Source of the DNA: Rhizobium herbae | GTDB taxonomy: Bacteria > Pseudomonadota > Alphaproteobacteria > Rhizobiales > Rhizobiaceae | NCBI RefSeq assembly: GCF_017873135.1 | Contig: NZ_JAGGJV010000014.1 | Coordinates: 18,031-82,030 of the forward strand | Direction of reading: 5' to 3' | Length of the DNA stretch: 64,000 nucleotides | Shown: piece after piece, positions 8,595-16,901 of the stretch | How positions within the stretch are numbered: the stretch's first letter is position 1 | Layout of the letters: the number at the start of each line of letters is the position of its first letter | Position numbers and translations under genes: made by a program | Notes under the pieces: model-generated | What the model was told of the DNA's origin: nothing | Seen by the model: only the letters and a program-made list of their open reading frames with translations | The model's database searches: none

Positions 8595-9965
8595 TCAGTT
8601 TTTTTTTACGGGACCGAACAGCGCTGCAAAGGCGGGATTGTTCTCGGTCTGCTGTCGTAGATCGCGCTGACGCTTGCCGCCTTCCATGAAAGCAAAGCGG
8701 GCCTCGACAAGCCGGTCGATCGCTTTGTCGGACAGTGCCTCGGTCAGGCCGAACGAGGTGATGTATTCGCGGGCGTCGTCATCGTCATCGATCTGACCGG
8801 CCGTAGTGATGATCTCGACCAATGCACTATTCTCGGCTGTGGCTGCCTCTGCCTTGGCTTTACGGGTTTCGGCCTTCTTCTGCTCGTTGGAAGGACGGAC
8901 GCGCCAGACGGACGGAACGGCAGCGCCGGGGAAATTGTATTCCACGAGCCAGGTGATTAACTGCTCGCGAAGGGTGTCGGACGACAGGTCGGCGTCGCTA
9001 TCCACCAGCAGATCGAGCATGTCGGCATGGGTTTGCGATGCTGCCTTGGAACCTACATTGCCGATGTCCGTGGTGAGAGTTTCGCCGTTCACGCAGATGG
9101 AAATCTGCTTGTCCCAATAGGCGAGCCAGTCCTGATAGCTGACCGACCCGGAGCGAGCTGCCTCCAGAAACTTCACCTCGGTGCCAACCGGTACGGTTGC
9201 CGCAGCGCTGGTGCGGATCGACGCCAGCATATTGAGGAGCTTCGCCTGCTCGTCGCTCAGCATGCCGTAGGGCGTTTCCGCAATGATGGTCGGTCCCGCG
9301 AACTTGTCGAGAAAATGAAGCCAGAAGGCGATGCCCTCGCGCTTGAACAGCACGGCCCAGAATAGCCGTGTGCCAAGCCCCAGGCCGTAGGGATTGTTTC
9401 CGATGACGCCAAAACGATGGACGATGAACTTGCGGTCCGGCAGTTCTACGCCGTGCGTCATGTTCGTCCACGTCAGCAGACGAGGACGCCAATCGACATC
9501 GAAACAGAAACGGCGCTGATCGTGGGCGACGATCTCGGCAGGCACAATGCGGTTGCCTTTCCGCTGCCAGATGACTTCCGAGACTGCGAAGCCTTTGAGA
9601 GTGGCACCGCCCACCAGTTCCTCGGTGATCCGATCGAATGGCAGAACGTTAAAAACCTCGCGCACGAACTCGGCCGCCTGGATGTCCAGCGGCAGTTCCG
9701 ACGCCTCCTTCACTTCCCATTCGCGGGCGATCAGGTGCTTTTTGCGTTTTTCCAGCATCGCGTAGGCGTGGGTATCGCGAACGATCTCGTCATAGATTTT
9801 CAGACCCTTGCCGCCGCCGCGCTGGATAAGGGTATCGTCGGCATGCTGAAGCAGGCCGGAGTAGAACGGAATGGTGATGTCGTTGGTCGCGTTGGCGATC
9901 AGTACCTTGGCATCGGCCGGCAGGTTCTTGCGGGCCTCGTCGGTGACCGGTTCGAGTTGTGTCAT
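8595..9965 (-). CDS. Portal protein, Mu gp29-like (DUF935)
   Basis: This 456-residue protein matches the DUF935/Mu gp29 portal family, which forms the ring through which DNA enters and leaves the head. Recognisable segments are YAMLEKRKKHLIAREWEV near residue 70, LPFDRITEELVGGATLKGFAVSE, the KFIVHRFG...YGLGLGTRLFWAV stretch near residue 180, and FLDKFAGPTIIAETPYG. Length is normal for the family. The start overlaps the terminase stop by 4 bases (ATGA). The tail reads VKKN from a run of eight or nine A residues, a possible slippage site. Confidence 0.9.
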   Translation of the reverse strand: MTQLEPVTDEARKNLPADAKVLIANATNDITIPFYSGLLQHADDTLIQRGGGKGLKIYDEIVRDTHAYAMLEKRKKHLIAREWEVKEASELPLDIQAAEFVREVFNVLPFDRITEELVGGATLKGFAVSEVIWQRKGNRIVPAEIVAHDQRRFCFDVDWRPRLLTWTNMTHGVELPDRKFIVHRFGVIGNNPYGLGLGTRLFWAVLFKREGIAFWLHFLDKFAGPTIIAETPYGMLSDEQAKLLNMLASIRTSAAATVPVGTEVKFLEAARSGSVSYQDWLAYWDKQISICVNGETLTTDIGNVGSKAASQTHADMLDLLVDSDADLSSDTLREQLITWLVEYNFPGAAVPSVWRVRPSNEQKKAETRKAKAEAATAENSALVEIITTAGQIDDDDDAREYITSFGLTEALSDKAIDRLVEARFAFMEGGKRQRDLRQQTENNPAFAALFGPVKKN

Positions 9966-11617
9966 AGGCGGTAGTCTCCAAGGGCATTCGTTCCGGTCGA
10001 AGCGGAGGTCATGACGCCAGCACTGCCGCCCGCGTTACCGCCACCGGAATAAAACAGGGCGTTCTGCCAAAGCATGTCGAGGCAATCTGGACCGTCGTCA
10101 TGGTCGGCGTTTGGCCATTGCTGCAATTGATCAATCAAGGTCGTATGGGCGGAATTGAAACGGATCAGGCCAGCCGTGACAGGCGGCTGTAGTCGCTCGA
10201 TGCGCAGGTTCTTGTCGGCATGCGGAATGATCGGCACAGCGGAAATGCCGACGCCCACCTTGGCAGCTTCGACCATCAGCTGCGTGCGCAAGAACTCCTG
10301 AAACTGCACCGCCTCGATAAACCAGAGCAGGCATCGATATTCCCGCTGAAGGGCGATCGTGTCGGCAATGATGATGTCCGGCAGGCGGCGGCGAATGGAG
10401 GCCTCCACCACGTCCATCTTGCCTGTCAGGCGATCCATGCCGCCGATCAGGATCGCCGAAGGGTCGCGGCCCTTGCCAGCCTTGCCGAGCGACGGATCGA
10501 CGGAGCCGAAGAAAATCAGGTTGGACGTTCTAACGTTCCAATAGATCAGCTTGCCGAACGGGTTGCCCTCGCTGATCGGCTTATTCTGATATTCGGTCTG
10601 GAAGGCATCATGGCTTCCGGCCCGTTCCAACATCAGCCAGAGGAGCGGCTGCACGGACGGCCAGTTGACCACAGCACCCGCGTCCATAGCCTCTTTGTTC
10701 TCGGCATAGAACGCGCGGGCGGCATCTTCGCCATCGTTCTGATAGTGCTCTTCGAAGCGCTCCCAAAGGTCCATGCGATCGGGCCATTTGACGATCGCCT
10801 GGAATTCGATGACGCGCCAGACCGGCGACTTCGCGGCCCGCACAAGCACGGCATCGAAATGCAACACGGTGCCGACCCAGATCACGTCCATGGAACCGTC
10901 AGGTGGGCCGACCTTCAAGGCGGCGCGATTGATCCAGTTTTCGAGCTTCTTGCGCTGGTCGGGATTGCGCACTGCTTCGTCGTTTTCGAGGTCATCGAAA
11001 AACATCAGGTCCGGCCGGTAGGGACCATGACGGCGACCACGGATTTTCTGAAGGGCGCCCAGCCCTTCGACGCGGATATTGTTGCGGGTGACGATCTCGC
11101 CTTCGCGCCACGTGCGGCCTTCGCCGAACACCTCTGGAAAGTCGAATTGCAGGCGCGGATTTGTGGTGATTTCCGCCTTCAGGGCTTCGATCAGAAGCGC
11201 GGCCTGGCTGTACACATCGCAAACCTCAAGGATGTAACGTTTGAGGCCGCGCATGATGCAGTAGAGGGCAAAGCCCAGCGAAAGATGCGTCGATTTTGAC
11301 GAACCGCGGGGCGCGACAAACAGGTCTCTGCCGCCCTTTTTCGTGGCGAGGATCTCCGGCACGCGGGCAAAGATATGCTGATGGAAAAGACTATGGTCGC
11401 CGCGAACATAGTGCGGCAGATAGGTCTCCATGAAGTACTGGAAGCCGGTCTGCGGGTCGGCCAGCTTGCGCAGCCGCTCGGCCCGCGCCTTCGGATCGGC
11501 CGGAAACGCCGTAACCGAAAGCTCGATCCACCGCGACAGGTCTTCCGCCATGCTTGCGATGGCCTCGCGAAATTCCTTCGCGGTGGTTTTCGCCTTAAGT
11601 GTCGGGCGCTTGTTCAT
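9962..11617 (-). CDS. Terminase large subunit, Mu gp28-like
   Basis: The 551-residue ATPase-nuclease packages phage DNA. The ATPase half shows a Walker-A-like DLFVAPRGSSKSTH near residue 102 and a Walker B in DLMFFDDLEND near residue 200. The nuclease half begins with VDPSLGKAGKGRDPSAI near residue 375, the first acidic motif of the RNase-H-like fold. Later acidic motifs include ADTIALQREY. It overlaps its neighbours by 4 bases on both sides, as in a tightly coupled head operon. Gene order matches Mu genes 27-28-29. Confidence 0.9.
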   Translation of the reverse strand: MNKRPTLKAKTTAKEFREAIASMAEDLSRWIELSVTAFPADPKARAERLRKLADPQTGFQYFMETYLPHYVRGDHSLFHQHIFARVPEILATKKGGRDLFVAPRGSSKSTHLSLGFALYCIMRGLKRYILEVCDVYSQAALLIEALKAEITTNPRLQFDFPEVFGEGRTWREGEIVTRNNIRVEGLGALQKIRGRRHGPYRPDLMFFDDLENDEAVRNPDQRKKLENWINRAALKVGPPDGSMDVIWVGTVLHFDAVLVRAAKSPVWRVIEFQAIVKWPDRMDLWERFEEHYQNDGEDAARAFYAENKEAMDAGAVVNWPSVQPLLWLMLERAGSHDAFQTEYQNKPISEGNPFGKLIYWNVRTSNLIFFGSVDPSLGKAGKGRDPSAILIGGMDRLTGKMDVVEASIRRRLPDIIIADTIALQREYRCLLWFIEAVQFQEFLRTQLMVEAAKVGVGISAVPIIPHADKNLRIERLQPPVTAGLIRFNSAHTTLIDQLQQWPNADHDDGPDCLDMLWQNALFYSGGGNAGGSAGVMTSASTGTNALGDYRL

Positions 11618-12114
11618 GACGCATAGAGGCTCGCCAGCCGTTCACCGAAGGGCTCGATGATTTCGAGGATCACGCCGATGTGTTGCGGGAAGTTCTCGCG
11701 CACAAAGCCGATGAGGTGGGTCATTACGTCCTGGGCAACACCCAACTCCGAAATCTTTGGCGCGAGCTTGCCGGCGCTGGCCGTCATCTTTGTCATGGCA
11801 TCGGCCAGGGCGACCAGATGCTTGACCTTCTGGTCAAGGCCAAGCGCACCGTGCTTGATCTCTTCCAGCAGCGATTGCGCCATGATCATGAAATCTTCGA
11901 CCACCGAGGAAACGACGGTCTCAAGGCCTTCGCCCGCAATCAGGCTGGCCGACCGGGCAATGTCCCAATCGTCGCCCCGTTCCTTGGCGGCTTTCTTCCA
12001 TCGGCCAATCGTCGCCTGGGAAACGGTGAGCGTCATCGCGATCGTGGCGATGGTCATGCGCCGATAGATGTAATCGGCGCGGGCCTTGCGGCGGGTTTCC
12101 TGATCGTTGGCCAT
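11614..12114 (-). CDS. Mu gp27-like protein, DUF1804 (probable small terminase)
   Basis: From an ATG at 12,114 this 166-residue protein begins MANDQETRRKARADYI and has an N-terminal helix-turn-helix (MTIATIAMTLTVSQATIGRWKKAA), as in DUF1804/Mu gp27. This HTH would recognise the packaging site. A longer frame reaches further upstream into the membrane-protein gene but has no support. It precedes the large terminase with a 4-base overlap, the usual place for the small subunit. The C-terminal half is helical and contains the paired segment LGVAQDVMTHLIGFVREN. Confidence 0.8.
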   Translation of the reverse strand: MANDQETRRKARADYIYRRMTIATIAMTLTVSQATIGRWKKAAKERGDDWDIARSASLIAGEGLETVVSSVVEDFMIMAQSLLEEIKHGALGLDQKVKHLVALADAMTKMTASAGKLAPKISELGVAQDVMTHLIGFVRENFPQHIGVILEIIEPFGERLASLYAS

Positions 12115-12116
12115 GC

Positions 12117-12449
12117 TTACTTGTCGCTGTCCTTTTTGATGCCAAGGATAGTGCGGATGAACTCGGGCGGATCGTTCGATGCGCGGCGGGCCCAGATGAT
12201 GAGGTTGCGGCCAGTGATGCCGTAGAGACCGGCAACGGCATGGCTCCACGTGCCGGAGTTGGCCACGCCGAGAAATTCTAACGTGGCTTCGGTCGCGACG
12301 GCGGCAACGAAGACACCCGCGACGATCGAGCCGATCGCGGTTACTCTGTCGTGGCTGCGCCATTCGATCGCCACCGAGATAACGGCAGCGATCGAGGCAG
12401 AGATCATGGTGGCGATCTTCACGCCGAATACAGTTTCAGGCCCGGTCAT
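12117..12449 (-). CDS. Small membrane protein, possible holin
   Basis: The 110-residue protein has three hydrophobic segments: FGVKIATMISASIAAVISVA, AIGSIVAGVFVAAVATEATL and a weaker one around YGITGRNLIIWA. It lies directly after the amidase gene, overlapping it by 4 bases, and before the terminase genes. A small multi-span membrane protein next to the endolysin is the usual arrangement for a holin, which would make holes in the inner membrane to release the lysin. The family is not named from sequence, so the role is inferred from position. Confidence 0.65.
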   Translation of the reverse strand: MTGPETVFGVKIATMISASIAAVISVAIEWRSHDRVTAIGSIVAGVFVAAVATEATLEFLGVANSGTWSHAVAGLYGITGRNLIIWARRASNDPPEFIRTILGIKKDSDK

Positions 12450-13495
12450 GCAGTCTTGCCGCTCCTAAAATCTTCGACGTGAGCGCGACCGGCTTTGATC
12501 GACTTCCAGACGACATAAGCGCCGAGCGCGATCATGACGGCACCCTGACTCAGGCCGTATTGCTCAAGCGTCTTGGTGATCTCGCCGAGCGAGCCTGTGG
12601 CGGTCGAAAAGAAACCGGTCACCTCGTTGACGACGCCGAGGACGCCACCAGCGGAAAGGACAATGCCCGCAAGGCGGCTGTCGATCGTCGCCCTGGCGAT
12701 TCCCGAACCATTGGCCGACAAGCTGGCGAGTGAGGCAACGGCGCGGGTCTCGGAGACAGGGCGAGGTTTCGCATCACGCATGGCTTCGCGGCTGAGCGGC
12801 CCATAGCGGCCGTCAGGGGTCAGGTGATTATCGGCCTGCCACGCCATGACGGAATCGCGGGTACGGGTGCCAAACTCGCCGTCAATGTTGCCGACGAAGT
12901 ATCCGAGGGCGACCAGCTTCTTCTGCAGGTCGGTGACCGCTCCGCTCTTGCTGCCAATGTGCAGCACGCCGATGCCGAGACTGCCGGGCTCTTCCAGATG
13001 CTCGATGCCAGGGGTGCGCGGCATTTCGATCGCACCGCTATCGGCCAGAACGGGTTTAGCCGATAGCCGGCCCTTGGCGTCCAATCCGAGAACACGCTTG
13101 TAGTCGAACACAGGGCAGGCCTTGCGGGCGACTTCGCAATGGCCATGGAACGTGACGGCGCTCGAATAGGCGGCGTCGATCTGGCGGCAAAGGGTGATCA
13201 GCGTGGCGAACTGCGCCTGGGTGAATTTCTCTGCCTTCAGACCATGCAGGCAGATGGCAATGGTGCCGATGTTGTTGTTTTCCTGCGCGGCCGGGGTCAG
13301 CTCCAGGGAGCGGCCGATTTCGAGCATGCCGTTCTTGCGGATGAAGAAATGATAGCCGACGCCGGCCCAGCCGCGCTGCTTGTGCCAGAGGTCCATGGTC
13401 GCGACATTGTCGTGATCCGGATTGTCCGAGGCGCTGCAATGGACGAAGACGCGGCTGATCGGCCGGGAAGGTTTGCGGAAAACGTAGGTGGTCAT
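12446..13495 (-). CDS. Endolysin: N-acetylmuramoyl-L-alanine amidase with membrane tail
   Basis: This roughly 349-residue lysin cuts peptidoglycan at the end of the phage cycle. Residues about 10-135 form an Amidase_2 domain (FVHCSASDNPDHDN, then GVGYHFFIRKNG, then a late HGHCEVARKACP giving the Zn-binding His and Cys). Residues about 185-250 are a PG_binding_1 domain (VTDLQKKLVALGYFVGNIDG...FGTRTRDSV). Two hydrophobic segments follow (IVLSAGGVLGVVNEVTGFF; QGAVMIALGAYVVWKSIKAG). An endolysin carrying its own membrane tail is unusual and may help hold it at the membrane. The ATG at 13,495 with GAGG four bases before is preferred over a TTG at 13,507. Confidence 0.88.
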   Translation of the reverse strand: MTTYVFRKPSRPISRVFVHCSASDNPDHDNVATMDLWHKQRGWAGVGYHFFIRKNGMLEIGRSLELTPAAQENNNIGTIAICLHGLKAEKFTQAQFATLITLCRQIDAAYSSAVTFHGHCEVARKACPVFDYKRVLGLDAKGRLSAKPVLADSGAIEMPRTPGIEHLEEPGSLGIGVLHIGSKSGAVTDLQKKLVALGYFVGNIDGEFGTRTRDSVMAWQADNHLTPDGRYGPLSREAMRDAKPRPVSETRAVASLASLSANGSGIARATIDSRLAGIVLSAGGVLGVVNEVTGFFSTATGSLGEITKTLEQYGLSQGAVMIALGAYVVWKSIKAGRAHVEDFRSGKTA

Positions 13496-13554
13496 AAAAC
13501 CTCGCAAATGGCAGGGGAAGCATTTGCGGGCGACACTGGCGCATGGGCGCCATG

Positions 13555-13580
13555 AAAAAGACCGGACTTAAGGTCCGGTC
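13555..13580 (-). terminator. Terminator after the Mor-like gene, minus strand
   Basis: An 8-bp stem GACCGGAC/GTCCGGTC (13,560-13,567 with 13,573-13,580) with a TTAAG loop is followed on the minus strand by TTTTT. It abuts the stop codon of the Mor-like gene and precedes the lysis/head genes, so it marks the end of the early transcript. Late genes would then start from a promoter between here and 13,495. Confidence 0.75.
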
Positions 13581-13971
13581 AGTCGAAATCGAAAAGGCTG
13601 AGTTGATTGGCAGGCGGTGTCTTGTTCGCCATCCGGCGAACGTGGCGCTGGGAGACGCCGAGGATGCGGGCGATCTCGCGCCGCTCGCGGCCCGCATCCT
13701 CCAGCGCCAGCACGTCCATTCGGATCGAACGGCGCTGCCTCATGTGCGGCACATAGATCATTTCGCCGGACAGAAAGTTACATAGCGCAGTCGCGTCGTC
13801 TTTGCCAAGAGCCCTATAAACCGGGTGGTCTTCCTTGAGGAATTTCGGGAACTTGATTTCCTGACCACCGAAGTGGTGGATCACGTTCAGGACGAGGGGC
13901 AGGCCGAGCGTCTCGGCGACATCGCGGATCGACTTTGGCAAGCCCGCGACTGCAACAGAATCGTCGGTCAT
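13579..13971 (-). CDS. Mor/C-like transcription activator of the phage
   Basis: This 130-residue protein resembles the Mor/C activators that switch Mu from early to middle or late genes. The match includes a helical N-terminal dimerisation part (VLNVIHHFGGQEIKFPK), the beta-turn region SGEMIYVPHMRQRR near residue 68, corresponding to the GGGQVYIPRG segment of Mu Mor, and a C-terminal HTH (REIARILGVSQRHVRRM). It lies last in the early operon, right before a terminator and the lysis/head block, which is the expected location. Its start overlaps the GemA stop by 4 bases. Confidence 0.8.
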   Translation of the reverse strand: MTDDSVAVAGLPKSIRDVAETLGLPLVLNVIHHFGGQEIKFPKFLKEDHPVYRALGKDDATALCNFLSGEMIYVPHMRQRRSIRMDVLALEDAGRERREIARILGVSQRHVRRMANKTPPANQLSLFDFD

Positions 13972-14360
13972 CCGCGTGCCTCCATCGCCTTCAATGCGTC
14001 GATGATCGGGCTTGCCTGATCGTAGGACAGAAAATCCGGGTCATCGACCGACGCGCGGGATTTGACGAATGAGCGGAGCGCCTGCCGGGAGCCGTCCGCG
14101 ATCACACCCTTCCGGTGGCAAGACCGCCAAAGCGCATGAACCAGCCGGATATACGGTTTGGTCGCCACCGGCAGGGTTCGCCCGCCTTTCTTGAGGCGGA
14201 AGCCAAGCCGCTTCATTTCGTCCATGACAGCAATATGCTGGTGTGCCGACATGGTCTTGAGAGAGGCAAGACCGGTCACCCGAACGAGAAGTGCGCGATA
14301 GGCTTCCTCTTCGATGCCGAGTTGTTGGCGGGCGATGTTGATGATTGCGGTTGCGTTCAT
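13968..14360 (-). CDS. gemA: GemA-like regulatory protein (Mu gp16 family)
   Basis: The 130-residue protein matches the GemA family of Mu-like phages: it opens NIARQQLGIEEEAYRALL, then LKTMSAHQHIAVMDEMKRLGF, then YIRLVHALWRSCHRKGVI near residue 90. In Mu, GemA affects host gene expression and DNA supercoiling; the exact activity is not settled. It is coupled to the Mor-like gene downstream and to a small zinc-finger protein gene upstream through 4-base overlaps. Confidence 0.85.
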   Translation of the reverse strand: MNATAIINIARQQLGIEEEAYRALLVRVTGLASLKTMSAHQHIAVMDEMKRLGFRLKKGGRTLPVATKPYIRLVHALWRSCHRKGVIADGSRQALRSFVKSRASVDDPDFLSYDQASPIIDALKAMEARG

Positions 14361-14629
14361 GCGGCACCTCCAATCTTAATGTCTTGGCCGGCCTTAGCCA
14401 TAGCCATGGCGGCTCGCTCCAGCGCAGCGGCCGCCACTGCTGACGGCGCCGGGCATGGGGTTAGATGCCTGATGGAAGCGCCCGCCTTCACATCGAAAAC
14501 CGCGCCGCATTTGTAGAGCACCGTGAACAGCTTTTGGTCGCCAGAATGGACCCAAGCGAGGGAACCGCAGGCAGGGCAATTTCCCTGATCCTGCAAAATC
14601 GAGAACCGATTGAGGGAAAGGCGATCCAT
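14357..14629 (-). CDS. Small hypothetical phage protein with a CPxCG motif
   Basis: From the ATG at 14,629 the protein has 90 residues. A CPACG motif near residue 17 and a later YKCGAVF suggest a small zinc ribbon, though only three cysteines are visible. The rest is Ala-rich and ends QDIKIGGAA. A TTG at 14,662 gives a longer form of 101 residues. It is coupled to gemA. No function is recognised; DNA or RNA binding would fit a zinc ribbon. Confidence 0.6.
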   Translation of the reverse strand: MDRLSLNRFSILQDQGNCPACGSLAWVHSGDQKLFTVLYKCGAVFDVKAGASIRHLTPCPAPSAVAAAALERAAMAMAKAGQDIKIGGAA

Positions 14630-14715
14630 CACGATGACGCCTTCTGTAAAGGAGGCTGGCAAATATCATGTTGCTTCACAGCAGCCATACTCGCTACGCT
14701 GGGTCGTAAGGTCGC

Positions 14716-15339
14716 ATGGAGAACTTCATGACAAGAGCGGGATGGTTTTTCATTGCTGGCGCAGCTGCCTTGGGGGTGATCATTGATATTTTCGCTTACG
14801 CAAGCCACGTTTGGGGCGTGATCGGCCCAGCTCTTACTGAAGAAAGAGTTCGAAACTGGCTGGGAGCGTTGAGCGGCTGGGTGGCGGCGATCGTTGCAGG
14901 TGCGACTATGTTGCCGCTTTACCGACAACTTAGGCATGTGCGGCGCCAGACCGATTTTCAGCTTGGCGACGCGCTGCCCACAATCGATGTCACACCGGAC
15001 TTGGACGATTCCCGTATCATGGTCGTAAGGGTGGTAAACTGGAACCGTAGAGGCATGCTTGTCCATCGAATTGCAAGCAATCTCACCACTAATGTCGGTT
15101 TGCATGAGACAAAACTTGACGGAGAAGTCGTTGCTCTCGGACAATTCAGGTGGCCTATGCCCCTTCGTGGCTGGGAAGACAGAAGCAAAAGTCCTCATAC
15201 GCTTCAACTGAAAATTTTTGCTGGCCCGGACGATGACATCTTGCGCGACTGGCCTCCTAGAGCAAAGGTCATCTTGAAAGTTCAACTTCTCGCTGACACT
15301 CACACGCTGAAAGAGCTGAGTGCGTCGGTCCACCCTTGA
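14716..15339 (+). CDS. Two-span membrane protein, likely phage moron
   Basis: This 207-residue protein is encoded against the direction of the whole early operon. It has two N-terminal membrane segments (GWFFIAGAAALGVIIDIFAY, and WLGALSGWVAAIVAGATMLP) and a soluble C-terminal part of about 140 residues with a beta-rich look. An AAGG site sits six bases before the ATG. A lone reversed gene among phage genes usually serves the lysogen, for example by blocking superinfection, but no family was recognised. Base composition is more AT-rich than the flanking phage genes. Confidence 0.7.
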   Translation: MENFMTRAGWFFIAGAAALGVIIDIFAYASHVWGVIGPALTEERVRNWLGALSGWVAAIVAGATMLPLYRQLRHVRRQTDFQLGDALPTIDVTPDLDDSRIMVVRVVNWNRRGMLVHRIASNLTTNVGLHETKLDGEVVALGQFRWPMPLRGWEDRSKSPHTLQLKIFAGPDDDILRDWPPRAKVILKVQLLADTHTLKELSASVHP

Positions 15340-15445
15340 GGGGTAGCTGCAACCTTTCATCGTTCGTCCCCCATTTGGCCTGCGGGCGCGATGCTGTTCA
15401 TTGCGGCATCATTGTCGTGGCGTTCGGTCTTGGCCATGGCAGCGC

Positions 15446-16096
15446 TCACGCGTTGGCGAGATCGAGCGCAATGCGCGTCTGATCGCCGCTGTCTCGATCA
15501 ACGGAATAGAACCGGGCATGCTCCTTGGAGGTCATTGTCCGGACTGAATCCGAAATAATACCCATGGCCTTTTCCCATTGCCCGGTCTCGTCCGTCATCT
15601 TGAGGCGACGAAGGGCAAGGATGCGGTCGGCATTGATCTTTCCAACCTTATCGACCTGAAACGCCTGATCGACCAGCGCCCGGATATTGTCGCTGGAACC
15701 GTCAGACCAGCGACGGATGCACTCGTCGATGATCTCTTTCGCGACTTCAAGCTCCGGCCCGAACGTCAGAGTGTCGGCAACCTGGATCAGTAGGCGAAGG
15801 GTCGTGTCCACGGTGGATAGGGTGATGTTGCCCTTCGATCCGCGCCGTTTTACTCCGTATTTTTCGGCAAGCAGATCGCGATAAGCCATGACTTCATCAA
15901 AGACTTCGGTGCGGAAGGCCGCGAGTCGCTCGTTGATCTCCACTGCTTTCGCCGAGAGCCGGCGCACCAGCTCGTCCTCTTCGATATGCTCCGGCTTGAT
16001 AGCGCTGAGCGCCTTGAGTTCGTTTTTAGCCAGGCGCACGTAGGGCACGCCGTGGAAGTCTTCGACGGGAATGGTGAGAGAGATGGCGAGCTTCAT
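15446..16096 (-). CDS. DUF3164 family phage protein
   Basis: The 216-residue protein fits DUF3164, common in the early regions of Mu-like phages. Typical segments are EINERLAAFRTEVFDEVMAY near residue 55, AEKYGVKRRGSKGNITLSTV near residue 77, and ADRILALRRLKM near residue 157. The function of the family is unknown. It is overlapped by the next small gene at its start. The 106 bases downstream of its stop, before the reversed membrane-protein gene, hold no gene. Confidence 0.85.
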   Translation of the reverse strand: MKLAISLTIPVEDFHGVPYVRLAKNELKALSAIKPEHIEEDELVRRLSAKAVEINERLAAFRTEVFDEVMAYRDLLAEKYGVKRRGSKGNITLSTVDTTLRLLIQVADTLTFGPELEVAKEIIDECIRRWSDGSSDNIRALVDQAFQVDKVGKINADRILALRRLKMTDETGQWEKAMGIISDSVRTMTSKEHARFYSVDRDSGDQTRIALDLANA

Positions 16097-16317
16097 TTCT
16101 TCGGTCCTTGTTGGGATGTATTGCGGTTCGGGAGAGCAACGACGTTGCTGTCCCGGTCGGCTATGGCGGCGGCGCGGCGCTCCATCAGGGCGGCTTGGTT
16201 TGCCGCGTAGGTGAGGACGGCCGCGAGAGTGACGATCTGGTCAGCAGTGGCCATGACGCCATCGTGGCGGTATTGCGCGATCTGATCGCGAAGCATGGTC
16301 AGCAGATCAGAGAGCAT
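16093..16317 (-). CDS. Small hypothetical early phage protein
   Basis: A 74-residue helical protein (LLTMLRDQIAQYRHDGVMATADQ...LAAVLTYAANQAALMERRAAA) sits between DUF3164 and another small gene, overlapping DUF3164 by 4 bases. This overlap pattern is the main support for a real gene. No family is recognised. Confidence 0.6.
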   Translation of the reverse strand: MLSDLLTMLRDQIAQYRHDGVMATADQIVTLAAVLTYAANQAALMERRAAAIADRDSNVVALPNRNTSQQGPKK

Positions 16318-16528
16318 CGGCGCCTCCGTGGAGATCGATGACCGGCGCGGTGATCAGATTGCCGTCGAGCGGTACGTGCGGACGGCCGGTGAAAATCTCG
16401 ATACGGGTTTCCATGTTCCGCGCTTCGATTTCGAAGGCGCGGAGCGCCAGCGTGACGCCGTGAAGATCAGCACCAATGTCGCCGCTGGAGAACCGTTCAC
16501 GCATGGTATGCAACGCGTCAGACAGCAT
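16307..16528 (-). CDS. Small hypothetical early phage protein
   Basis: A 73-residue protein (MLSDALHTMRERFSSGDIGADLHG) overlaps the genes on both sides by 11 bases. The N-terminus resembles that of the next gene (MLSDLLTMLRDQI), so the two may be distant duplicates. No family is recognised. Confidence 0.55.
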   Translation of the reverse strand: MLSDALHTMRERFSSGDIGADLHGVTLALRAFEIEARNMETRIEIFTGRPHVPLDGNLITAPVIDLHGGADAL

Positions 16529-16901
16529 CGGTTTGGTCCTTCTTGCTGGCGGGATTTTGGGGGCAATTCTTGCAGGCGACCCAATGGCGCAGGGCCACCG
16601 GATCGCTCATCGGCATCGGCATGGATCGATGTTCCGCACAGGCAGTTGGCGTGATCGACCGGTGAAGATGCGGGCACCAGCGGCGATGCGCGTAAAGCTC
16701 CATCACCTTGTCGGCGATCTTCCGGGTCACCTTGTCCGTGCGGGCGGTGTACTTGCCCGCGATCAGAAGGGAGATCGCGGTGCGCGATACGCCCAGGGCG
16801 TCGGCTATGGCCTGTTTCGTGGTGTTCGGCTTCTCGGCCTCGGCCCGTAAAACGTCCATCCACTCCGGGTCCGGTAGGTCAATCAAAGTGGCTTGTTGCA
16901 T
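16518..16901 (-). CDS. HTH protein with C-terminal Cys/His cluster
   Basis: The 127-residue protein has a Cro/LacI-like helix-turn-helix at about residues 28-50 (TKQAIADALGVSRTAISLLIAG). A later region, rich in Cys and His (RRWCPHLHRS, TACAEHRS, WVACKNCPQ), could bind zinc. It overlaps the next gene upstream by 19 bases. It is likely an early regulator of the phage, or a DNA-binding accessory factor; the target is unknown. Confidence 0.65.
   Translation of the reverse strand: MQQATLIDLPDPEWMDVLRAEAEKPNTTKQAIADALGVSRTAISLLIAGKYTARTDKVTRKIADKVMELYAHRRWCPHLHRSITPTACAEHRSMPMPMSDPVALRHWVACKNCPQNPASKKDQTDAV

Noticed and set aside
10220..11299. 359-residue plus-strand frame opposite the terminase gene
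   Set aside because: The minus strand has a full terminase with ATPase and nuclease motifs; the plus frame is His/Asp/Ala-rich noise typical of antisense GC-rich frames.
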